From Phialophora verrucosa (lineage: Eukaryota; Ascomycota; Eurotiomycetes; Chaetothyriales; Herpotrichiellaceae), in assembly GCA_002099365.1 (NCBI GenBank), contig MSED01000015.1, positions 248,001-312,000 of the forward strand: a stretch of DNA of 64,000 nt. Direction: 5' to 3'. Of this stretch, positions 9,038 through 18,855 are shown in pieces. Under the pieces are notes generated by a model. It saw only the letters and a program-made list of their open reading frames with translations, did not search any database and was not told where the DNA came from. The number at the start of each line of letters is the position of its first letter. The first letter of the stretch is position 1. The position numbers and the translations under genes were made by a program.

Positions 9038-11179
9038 TTACGCTTCCACATCCCAGAACGCCTTGGTCCTCTTCTCGTGTTCCTTGTCAAGAACGTCAAA
9101 ATACCAGACAGCGTTGCCATCATCTGACAACTCCGTTTCCGTGAATCCGTTTCCCCAGTAAGAAAACCTGTTATTCCCGAAATACTCAATATCAAAGTCC
9201 TCGAACCGTGGCTCCTTCATCACTTCAAAATAATGTAATCGGCTTCCCGGCCAGATGGCAGTGACAGGCCCATGTTTCTTGCCGTTCTTGAACCAGCTGC
9301 TGCAGGCCGATGACCATGCCGTCCTCTTGAGCAGCTGGTGCGTGTGGATCTGTAATTCGTCGATGGCTCGTTTGGAAGGAGACAGGCATTTGATCGACGT
9401 CCGCTGCATGTGTGAGATCACTTTGAACATGTACCGTGTGTGCCATTCGATGATCGGAAGGACAGAGCCGTGGGAGGACGGACCATTGGGACCAATCCAA
9501 TCTAGACCCCGATAATCAGCGTGCTGCCGTCCTGAAGCGGGCGACGAAAACACCCACAGAACATGTTGGGGAACCCTTCTGCCATGATTGACAGATATCC
9601 CTTGGGAAATTCTGCCCATTCTTCACCGAGGTTCCGGCCATTGCGGCCGATGATGTCGTACGACGGCTTCGTCACGTCGAAGCCCGTGGCGAAGATTATA
9701 ACGTCCACTTTGGTCTCTGTGCCACTGGCATCAATGACACCGTCTGCTGTCACGCCGATGACAGAGTCGGTGATGACGTCGACATTCGAGCGACGCAGGG
9801 AGGAGAGGTAGTCCGAGCCCGGTGTCATTCGTCGGCAGCCCAGAGCGTACGTCGGAACCAAATGGTTTATCAGACGAGAGTCGCCGTCCAGTTGCTTGCG
9901 CATACTTTCTGTCACGAACTCTCGCGACGTCTTTTGATCGTCGCTGTGCAGATGCATCTGGGAGAATGCTTAGCAAGGGCATCAAATGCTTGCTTCAAAG
10001 TTTTCACACTCACCAAGAGGAATCTTTTGTTCAGTTCTCCTTCCAGGTCACGACAGTACTGATTGTGATGACCCTCAGTCTTCCTGAACTGGTCCTTTTG
10101 GTCCTCGGAGTCTGCAGATAAGGTCAGCCAGGCGGTATCGAGGACTGAAATCGTACGCACATTGAAAGTTCACTCCGCCAGGGGCCGCATATTTGGCCCC
10201 GAATCCGGCGGTGATCCAAATTGGGGATCGTAAATACGGGATCAGCTTCTTCACCCGGGGCTGGATGGATGGAATGATTTGAACAGCAGACGATCCTCCA
10301 CCCACGACCGCGACCGTCTTGCCTTCCAGTTCGTAACTGTTGTCCCAGCAAGCGCTGTGCATCAATTTACCCCGAAAACTTGCAATCCCTGGGATATCGG
10401 GATACTGCCATGTGCTATGGCCAAAACAAGGGAAGTCAGCGAGAATATTTCAACACAACCTGAGTGTCCCCGCCCCGGGGGGGGGGGGGGGGCGGTGGTG
10501 GGGAGCGGGGGGGAGGGACATACTTTAAAACCCCATGGCAACTCGCCAGGACTCTTCCCTCGTTCGCCCATGGTTTGCCGTCTCGATCCACGCCTTGCAC
10601 CTTCCAGACTCCAGCATCTTCGTGCCATTCTGCCATGGTGACTCTATGCCCAAATTTGATCTGCTCAATCAGTCTGTTCTCGACGCTAAAATAGAAGTAA
10701 GCCGTTGGTCCATGTGTCATAAGGTCTGAAGCGGGTCTATTTTCTTACGCCCAATCCTTGATATATTGCCAGATCTCCTCGCTCCCGGCGTAATACGAAC
10801 TCCACTCTGGACTTCGAGCGAATGTCCATTGATAGGCGTGCGCCGGAATGTCACAAGCGCACCCAGGGTATCGATTCTCCAGCCATGTCCCGCCGACGTC
10901 TTCATTCTTTTCGTAGATAGAAAACGTCACTTGTCCGGGCGCGAATTGACGGGCTGCCTTGTAAGCAATGTTAAGCCCAGCGGCTCCAGCCCCGACAATG
11001 ATGATGTGAACACGAGTTGGCGTGTGGAGGGGAGACTCGACGACCGTGTAGTCTGGTTGGAATCGTTGGTACCATTCATTTTCGTGCACGTAACCATCTT
11101 GTGGCTTGCCAATGTGACCTCGGAGACCCAGGGATGGGACAGTGCTCGTTTCCTGCCGGGCGCAAGTGGTATGCGGCAT
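9038..11179 (-). CDS. Baeyer-Villiger-type flavin monooxygenase
   Basis: Six exons on the minus strand: 10749-11179, 10524-10685, 10161-10414, 10014-10111, 9558-9957 and 9038-9501; 602 aa. The first FAD dinucleotide loop is VGAGAAGLN (near residues 62-70). The spliced product has the full Baeyer-Villiger fingerprint, FRGKLMHSACWD at residues 211-222 (pattern FxGxxxHxxxWD), which is cut by introns in the genomic frames, and preceded by NTWQYPDIPG. A second, NADPH-binding loop, VVGGGSSA, lies near 234-241. Downstream, FATGFDV and YWIGPNGPSSHGS match the conserved C-terminal blocks. Such enzymes insert oxygen next to a ketone to give an ester or lactone. The ATG at 11179 is preferred because the frame upstream has only a TTG. 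Intron 10415-10523 is 109 bp and holds a run of 16 G on the plus strand; the other introns are 49-63 bp. It is flanked by its likely regulator and a lactonase-like gene. Confidence 0.9.
10477..10492. repeat. G16 homopolymer inside monooxygenase intron
   Basis: Sixteen consecutive G on the plus strand, followed by further G-runs to about 10517. All of it lies within intron 10415-10523 of the minus-strand monooxygenase gene, so the pre-mRNA carries a C tract. It is non-coding once spliced. Its exact length may vary through slippage or assembly error. Confidence 0.9.
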
Positions 11180-12013
11180 GTTACAAAGAGGATGACGAAG
11201 AGAGAAAGTCAAGACGCGAGATACAGACAGCGACTCGTTGCCTTAGAGTAGACCCGCGAGGCATATTTGTATCTTTTCCCAGATCTTCTTTTAAGAGCCT
11301 GTCCCTGCACGAGACTACCCTCCCTTTTGGGTTACCGCATTCTGCAAGCCATCATTTGCACGCGTGGATCGGCGCCGTCGAGCACGATGGTGAACTAAGG
11401 ACAGTATCGCATGGTTCTGGCCATGGCGAACTCCAATGGGATGGGTCGGTTGTTCGGTAAAACGAGGCGGAACAAGGCTCTCTATCATGACTGACCTCGG
11501 GCCATTCGTGGCACGTGAACAATACAACCTTGCATGATACAGGATGATTAAGCGCCACAGTAGACGCGGGTGGGCGGGGTCTATTGAAACGTTTGCTGTT
11601 GCACATGCTTCCTTGCGCCGCCGAAAGCTTCCCTCCGAAACAATGTGGAGCGCCTGGGTGAGTGCATTGTAGCTACAGAGCTATGGCAGTGCGTAGCTAT
11701 GGATCGACAGTCTGACGGAGGAGGATGACTTCACCCTGGGGACATGCACATCTTCCAGATACCACATCCACTGATCAGCCTCAGCATTGGTCGAGATCAG
11801 GAACATGAATGATGATGTCTTGCCAAAGTCAAGATTGAATCGACTTAGGTCCAGAAAACAGCCTAGCTAGTCTCGACGAATTCGTTGAACTCGTCCAAGC
11901 CCAGGAAAGAGTTTGAACGAAGATAAGAGCCGTTGTCGATGGCAGTCACAAAGCCCGTTGGTTCAGTCCAAACAGCTATGCAGGCCAGGCCAGAGAGAGG
12001 GCTTGGTAGGAAC
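11180..12013. promoter_or_regulatory. Upstream region of monooxygenase; 3' flank of regulator
   Basis: 834 bp between the start of the monooxygenase gene and the end of the regulator gene, both on the minus strand. A CACGTG palindrome lies at 11512-11517, 333 bp upstream of the monooxygenase ATG. Positions 11863-11950 contain a minus-strand frame ending in a stop that looks protein-like (NSFLGLDEFNEF), which could be an alternative last exon of the regulator, but no splice phase connects it. Confidence 0.4.
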
Positions 12014-14404
12014 TCACGAGTACTCCATGCCATAGATGGAAAAGTCTTGCGGGTCGGCAAAAGTGAAGTCGAAATTCAAGATGTCGTCCACCGAAGGCAG
12101 CAGCATCTCGCTCGGGCTAAAATCGTTGGAAGCGGTCTGGGTCAAGGTCCCAGGGACAGGATGCAACAATTCCATGTTGCTCGATAAGTCGACCAGTGTC
12201 GTGCGTTCACGTGCTTCTCGCTCAGCCGCAATTCTTGACAACTTCTCTTGGGCTTGCTGGAACAATCGAAATGCTCCATCGGCACCCCAGTAGGTGTCTT
12301 TTAGTTCCGCTTGGAACATCATGCACAGCTGTAGCCTGTGGTGACCCAGACGGGAGATTGAATGAGTCTGCGACTTGCAGTCCAGCAGATGGATTTGCAT
12401 TGCCAGGATCAGAGGAGATATACTAGAGCACGTCAGCGGTACCGTTCTCGAAGCAATCATCATATCGCCAAACAAGGGGTGCCATGGAGGGGAGCTTACA
12501 TTGCAGGACTGATGAACTCGACGAGATCTAAATTCATAATCTCTTCAAGAATGTTGTTCATATTGTTCGCGGCCGCCCTTGTTTTTTGAGTGGCTTCAGC
12601 CCGAGATGGCGACAGCACTGCATCCACTGGATCCCTGGGATGAGAGAGAACGTAAGGTCGAAAAAGCATGATCATGATGGCTCTAGACATGCCCATCAGT
12701 GAAAGCCCTTAAACGCAATCCTTGTACCTAGGGGCAGGAATTACTCATAATGAATGCGAACTTGACAGGCGAAGAATTGTTCGTATTGATTCGGTGATCG
12801 CTGACCAAATGTCGCTAATGTCGTGTACTCTTGCAGTTCCGATTCGTGCATCCGGACTTGTGCTTCGTCGGTTCGCCAGATATTCTTTGAATGTAGTCGC
12901 AATATTCGGCCGAGCAGGATGCTGAGGCTAACAAATTTGGTCCACAGCTCGCCGACCGTAGTCGATGAGTATAAGAGACACTTGCTTTTAATGTCTTGGG
13001 GAATGCCATCGAGGTCGTCAGCCACGTCCGAGGGCTCCGGACGGGGTACATCGCAGTCTTCCAGATTGATCCTCATCGGGCGACCTTTGATGAACGCGAG
13101 CCATCGATCCCGGACGAGACAACACCACCAAATTCGCCGGACGGTACGCAACCTATCGGCCGGCAGATGGCCCCGGCGCCTGTCGCCAAAGGAAGAACGA
13201 TGGAGGCCCATGCACTGAGACATGGATATCGCGATCCCAGTCCAATGCCATGCTTCAAAGCGATCCTGGCTGTCGGGATGCCAGTAACCGAGAATCAATA
13301 CAGCCTGCACCAAGACCAACTGGTCACTTTCTTGGTTGTTGTCATACAGCAGCTTCAAGTCGCGTTAGTTTGGTACAGTCTCTCCGTTTGCGTACGGACC
13401 TTGACATGCTGGTACATTGCAATCTTCATCGCCTTTTTGGTCTGAAATCCCGACCTTTTGACCACCTCTAGAGGCAAGAACTATGAGGTACTATCAGTCG
13501 AGGACATCGATCACCACACCGGACCACGTGGATGGGGGCTCACACTGGCGGCGACATGGAGAATGCTCCATAAGAGAATAAGACTGACGCCTTGGCACCC
13601 ACGCCTCGAGTATGAATCCAAGAACGACTTGGCTTCGAGGACGGGCAGGAGCGGGTGAGCATTGCGAAAGTAGGCGAGCAACGCTGCGTCGCAGACATCT
13701 TTGGGTGGGATGGAAAAGGCGCCTTTGACGCGTAGGAACTCGAGCTCTTCCGGCGGCGTTTCCTTGACCGTGTATTCCGGGACCAAGTATGGCTGTTCGA
13801 AGGTGACAGGCTGAGATGAATGGCTTGTTTTCAGCAATTCGCCCAGGGATCCTGCGGTCTCATCATCGTCTCCTGTCGGAAGTCAGCAGACGCATCTCGA
13901 AAGCGTGTAAACTCGGTCGGGATTAGGTTCAGAAGAGGAAAGTTACCTGTATATGACAACGCTGCCCGATTGACAGGCGCAGGAGAGCCGCCGCGCGAGT
14001 GCAAGAGAGCAGCTCTCGAGCGTGCTGGAGTGGGATTGGAAGCCTCAATTTCGGCGTCGTGTCGTGAAACAGAGCCTTCAGGAACAGGTAATTGTGACGT
14101 AGAGCTCCAAGAGACAGCGACATGAGAGTTGTCTGCGCTGGGAACTGCGGTTCTGTTTCTGTGGCATCAGTCTCATCAAGCGCGGCGAGATGGGCCTGGT
14201 GTCTTACCCTCGCTTTTTGCGGGGAGCAACGTGGCACTGGATCCCGTCGAGCGAGCAATTCGCACATGGCGACCCGACAGTAGCGACATTGCACCGCACC
14301 TTTCGCGAGTTGCAATTGCGGCAGGCTATTCTGGCTCTTCGACGCCCGCGTGCCCCGGGATTCGGGGAGACAAGGCTGGTATGGGCCAGGCGCGCGTCGT
14401 CCAT
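12014..14404 (-). CDS. Zn(II)2Cys6 fungal-specific transcription factor
   Basis: Seven exons on the minus strand: 14208-14404, 13947-14158, 13544-13872, 13400-13480, 12745-13352, 12500-12682 and 12014-12422; 672 aa. The N-terminal binuclear zinc cluster has cysteines at residues 28, 31, 38, 47, 50 and 57, within ACRNCNSRKVRC and a second half. An Arg/Lys-rich flank and a polar linker follow. The middle region, LLYDNNQESDQLVLVQAVLI through WWCCLVRDRWLAFIKGRP, is the classical fungal-specific transcription factor domain. The acidic C-terminus (DDILNFDFTFADPQDF) looks like an activation segment. It sits inside the metabolic block between the monooxygenase and hydrolase genes, as pathway-specific activators often do. 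The exact last exon is uncertain: I end the protein at the in-frame TGA at 12014. Intron 13353-13399 has a weaker donor (GTCCGT). Confidence 0.88.
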
Positions 14405-15081
14405 CTGTTGTTGAGGCGAGGTGTTTCGGCGAGACTGGCTTGTCGGTTTGTCGGAGCGCGGTCAAGAACCGACGGACCGTCTCGTAGATGGCGATGGAGG
14501 AAGAGGTCGCTACCATAGACTTCTCAGTTCCGGTTCGATGGCTTTGCCTTGAAAATCGTCTGAAGAGACAACCGAGGCCTCGGCAGCTCGGTTTTGATTC
14601 TGCGGAGCGCAGCGTAGCGGTTACTCAATACAGAAAAGATCCACGCTAATGTCTTGGCTTGTCTATGATTGGTGCAGAGATGCACTGTCACGTGCGTCCC
14701 TTTCAGGTGTTCTGAGTGAAAACAACAACAACATTCAGCTCTATCGGGTACCGGAGAACAGGTCTAGGATGGCGACAGTAGAAGCTCTTGCTTTGGGCCG
14801 GGGGACCCTAGGCTCTCCTCATATTTATCAGTCCCTTTCATGTGACGAGAAACATGCGCCACGTGACACAGCTTCCCAGTGCCGAATTCAGGACATCGCA
14901 TCATCTGCTGAAATATGCAGGGCATCTTCTGGCCTCGAGTGGAAAGCAATCTGAAAGATGTAGGCCCGTGTATGTCAAACCATCATTCTCACCAGAAGGC
15001 ATCACAATCCTCTGACGTGAGCAAATACGGGATAGTGGACTGTCTGCAGGCTCATCCCGATGCCTGAACCAGACAGCTATC
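14405..15081. promoter_or_regulatory. Promoter region of the Zn2Cys6 regulator
   Basis: 677 bp between the regulator start and the end of the hydrolase gene. Two CACGTG palindromes lie at 14689-14694 and 14860-14865 (285 and 456 bp upstream of the ATG). They are typical of bHLH or Cbf1-like binding. No coding sequence was recognised. Confidence 0.45.
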
Positions 15082-16236
15082 CTAACATACAGACTCCTTA
15101 AGGAGCCCCTTTTCGATATCAGCGATCCAGTTCCACCTCAAATCTCGGCCTAATCCTCGTTTGTGCCAGTCATTGATAGACTCGGGAAACAAAGGCATGT
15201 TGACATGCCTTACACAGGAATCATGCGCCAGGAGCAGTAACACATTCTCTTGCCCGTCAAATTCTTGCATTTTGCCAATGGAAAGGATCGCCTCGGCCAA
15301 GTCCTCACCCCATCTCGGCCGCCATACAGGACCCTTAGCAGCCATTCCTCGAGTCTTGTTCAGCTCTTCAAAGCGTGTACCGGGGCAAAAGGGAACGTCA
15401 CGGGCCGCTGACGGCAGAGGGTTGGGGAGGATCGAGTCGGGCAAAGGCAGATGTTCGGATGGTCGAACTTCTCCACAATGGTGAGCGCAGTCTCCTCCGA
15501 GGAACAAGAACGTCGACTCCGGACCTGCTGTGGTACGAACGAGGGCGCACAGATGGCCGACGCTGTGTCCCGGCGTGTCAAGGAGGTATAGCGATCCGTC
15601 ATTGAAGTAGTCCACGGCTCGCAGTGGTCCGATCTGTAGGGTTTCAGGGCCCTCAAAATCGATTTCTCTGATTTTGCGGCCTTTAATGTCTTGCTCATTG
15701 ATCCCTCCCACGCCTGAGTTGCGTCCCTTAGTAACGAAGGTCTCCAAGGCATTTGGTCCGAGTACTAAAGTCGTCGATGGAGGAAACAAGGCCATGTTAC
15801 CCTTGTGATCCCAGTGAGTATGGCTGTGGTCCCTTGATCAGCTTCTGCACCAATGCTGTAACAAGCCTCAAGCGTACCTCCAGATCACTGCATTGATGTC
15901 CTCCCGCTTGATATTGTGTTCTTCGAGCGCATCGACCACGTCTTTCTGGACTGTGATCTGGTGACCGACCTTCTTCAATCGCTCAGCGACCTCCGACCCC
16001 AGGGTGTCAAGATCGGTCGGGACGCCCAGGTCGAACAACAGCTTCTGCCCGGAGTGATGTTCGAGCAAGAAGCTGAGAGATGGCACGGCGCGGAGAACCT
16101 CCACGCCCTCAATTGGCGGATGGTAGAGGTTGTTGCAATTCGACCCGTGGATTGTCACAAGGTCGAGGACCTTGGTCGTAATGGCGACATCCGAATTCGG
16201 GAAGACGAGACCTTGGGGGTTAATTCGATCGATCAT
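15082..16236 (-). CDS. Metallo-beta-lactamase-fold hydrolase, lactonase-like
   Basis: Two exons on the minus strand, 15878-16236 and 15082-15823, separated by a 54 bp intron (15824-15877); 366 aa. Splicing creates the dinuclear zinc motif WSHTHWDH (HTHWDH at residues 121-126), which neither exon encodes alone. Later ligands are visible as DTPGHSVGHLCAL, FLGGDCAHHCGE and LLLAHDSC, in the order expected for N-acyl-homoserine-lactone-lactonase-like members of the superfamily. Such enzymes hydrolyse lactone or ester rings. I start at the ATG at 16236, since the frame further upstream begins only with TTG. It is divergent from the MFS gene, sharing a 508 bp promoter with it. With a Baeyer-Villiger enzyme in the same block, opening of the lactone formed is a natural inference. 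Other substrates, including microbial signals or mycotoxin lactones, cannot be excluded. Confidence 0.88.
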
Positions 16237-16744
16237 GGTGAAAATGGCGACGCTGTCTGTCTGCGAAGGCAAGAAGTCATTGAAGCAGTGGTGGCCAAGT
16301 GGACACAAACCCTTTAGATGACGAGTTTGCGATCTGATATACGATCCGCGGTCATGATCACAGACAAGTTTTCTCTTGGCCTGGCGAAATCGAGAGACCT
16401 CGACTAAACCGGCTTTTTCGATGAAAGTAAGAATCCGATCCCAAGCCGTCAGCTCATCGCGGCTCCATTCTTCAGCGGCCCTTACTTGATACTTCTACCG
16501 CCCGGACACGACCACGGTCAGGAAGCCGGCTCAGTCCATCCAGCCGAACAACCGATTTACCGAGTTCATTCTGGCCTCCAGAATTCACACCCCGCAAAAG
16601 TTGAACGATGGCTCACCCCATGTTTCGGCCAGAACGCGACAATGGCCGTGACTTACCCCAGGAATAAATAGACCAACATCGCTCTCGACCCCGTGGTCCA
16701 ATGCCGTGATACTTCGAAGATATCCGGTGGTCTCGCATTTCACT
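16237..16744. promoter_or_regulatory. Divergent promoter, hydrolase / MFS transporter
   Basis: A 508 bp shared promoter. An inverted CGG pair with an 8 bp spacer, CGG-N8-CCG, lies at 16515-16528. It fits the everted or inverted triplet sites of Zn2Cys6 proteins. A TATA-like AATAAATA lies at 16663-16670, about 75 bp upstream of the MFS ATG. Binding by the neighbouring regulator is inference. Confidence 0.45.
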
Positions 16745-18855
16745 ATGGTACCAGACAGTCCCAAGATGGTCGTGGCAGAGCACGCCGACCAAGTCGATGA
16801 AAACACCGTCCAGTCTGGTCAGCCCGAGAACGAAAAGATCACCGGCCAGCTGATCCTAGCGTTCATTGTAAGTACAACTGATCTCTACTCCAACATCTGC
16901 AACCAAATGGGCCCCAGACTTACCTCTTGTCTGTTCAGGCCTTGATCTCTCAGGTGATTTGCTATGAGAACACGCTCCTCATCCCGGGCTCCCTGTTGTC
17001 GTACATCAATGCCGATCTCGGGCCTGATCCAGCGTACACGTGGATTTCGGTGTCCTGGTCTCTCTGCGCTGCCGTCATGGTCAGCGTGGCTGGCCGCCTC
17101 GGCGATATTTTTGGCCGACGATATTTCATGCTGTGCGGTAGCGCCATTGCATTTATCGGAACCATCAGTGGGTGAACAGCCCCAACCCATGCTATCGAGC
17201 ACAGTTCCCTAACAGGTGTGTTTTTCCGCTTCGAAGTTGGTGCTACCGGAAAGAGCATCCCGCAAATGATTGTCAGCGGCATCTTCTTTGGCTTCGCGGC
17301 AGGCATTCAGGAGACCTACTACGCATGCCTGATGGAGTTGGTGCCCTACAATAAACGGACCCTCTTTATTGGTAAGCCCGCTACGGCCTCCACCAACGAG
17401 GGATGATTAATGTCTTGTCTGCCAGGTCTGGGATGTATTTGCGGACTGCCGTGCTTGATCTCTCCCCTGATCGCCTATGCCATGATGGAACACTCGAGCC
17501 TCGGGTGGAGAGCTCCCTACTGGTACATGGCGGCGTGGGCGGGAGTAGCTTTTCTCCTTTTGTTCTTCTTCTACAAGCCGCCTAACTTCGACAGCAAATA
17601 CCACGGCACCAGAAATCGCCTCGATCTGGCCAAAGAGATTGATTTTGTGGGATTGCTCCTCTTCACCGCGGCCGCCGTCCTCTTGCTCGTGGGTCTCAAT
17701 TTTGGTGGAGGGATGTACCCCTGGGCGTCGGCCAACACCCTGGTTCCGCTCATCCTCGGCCTCGTCCTCTGGATCGTATTTGGACTGTGGGAATGTTTCA
17801 CCAAGTCGAAGCTCCCCCTGATGCCGCCGCGGCTGTTTCTTCACGTTCGCTCGTAAGCATGGCTGACGTCGGCGAAGAAGCTAATCGGCTGGACTTACTG
17901 ACACCTCTGCTAGGTTCGACGTTGTCCTGGCGGTGTCATTCGTGAGTGGAATGTTCTACTACAGCGTGCCGGTCATCTGGCCCCGAATAACGGCACTCCT
18001 GTTTGTCCCGGCCAACAAAATCATCGTGCGTGGCGCCTATGCAATTATTCCGAACCTGGGCACCTGGGGTGAGTCGCACAATCCACCCTGCTTACTGCCT
18101 TGATGCAGACTGACGTGGGATCTCTAGTTGCCGGCATCTCGCTGGCTCTGATCTTCTCCCGCGTCAAGCATGAACGATGGGTGATTGTCTTCTGTTTGGT
18201 CATCCAGATCTCTCTGATTGGCTCTCTGGCTTCTCTGGGAATCAACGGCAACGCTCAAGCCGTCGCCACCGTGTCCATTCTGTCGTGTTTCGTCAACCAG
18301 CCCCTGTTCCTGGCATTTGTTATCATTTCCCTCCAGATCGAGGATCAAGTCGACATGTACGTATGAAGCGTCTTCGTCTTGTCTCATTCAAGCCTCCTTC
18401 ATGGCTGACAAAAGCTCAACAGTGGCATTGCCTCCGGGATTCTTTCTACAATTCGTCTGATTGGTGGTGCCGTGGGGACGGCTGTCTACAGCACAATCCT
18501 CCAGAACAGCTATGCCTCACGTCTCGTGCATAACATCGAACAAGTCGTGGCCACGACCGGGTTTCCAGAGTCCGAGACGGCCCAGCTTATCAATGCAGCT
18601 GCCGCGAACACGGCCCACGCCTATCAGGCGGTACCTAATATCACGGCCGAAATCATCCAGTTGTGTCAGGTGGCGGTGAAGCGCGGCTACATTCATGCGG
18701 CTCACATCGTCTGGCTGAGTGCTATGGCATTCGGTGGACTTTCGCTGATCTGTGCCTTGTTCATTCGGAGCCCGTCGGAGGCTCAGAGAACTGGTGTCAG
18801 AGCCGTCCATCTGCAGAACGAGTTGTCACCGGCTACTACGGACGAAGAAAAGTGA
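16745..18855 (+). CDS. MFS transporter, TRI12-like efflux family
   Basis: Seven exons: 16745-16867, 16939-17167, 17237-17371, 17426-17852, 17914-18068, 18128-18356 and 18423-18855; 576 aa. The spliced protein has about 14 hydrophobic segments and the MFS signature GRLGDIFGRRYFMLCGS after the second segment. The second intron is chosen as 17168-17236 because it joins to read FIGTIIGATGKSIPQMI, the canonical next helix, and has a CCCTAAC branch site. Using the earlier AG would insert VFFRFE. The family contains fungal exporters of toxins and siderophores. Here it probably exports, or less often imports, the compound processed by the cluster. It is transcribed away from the lactonase-like gene. 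An N-terminal acidic cytosolic tail precedes the first helix. Confidence 0.87.
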
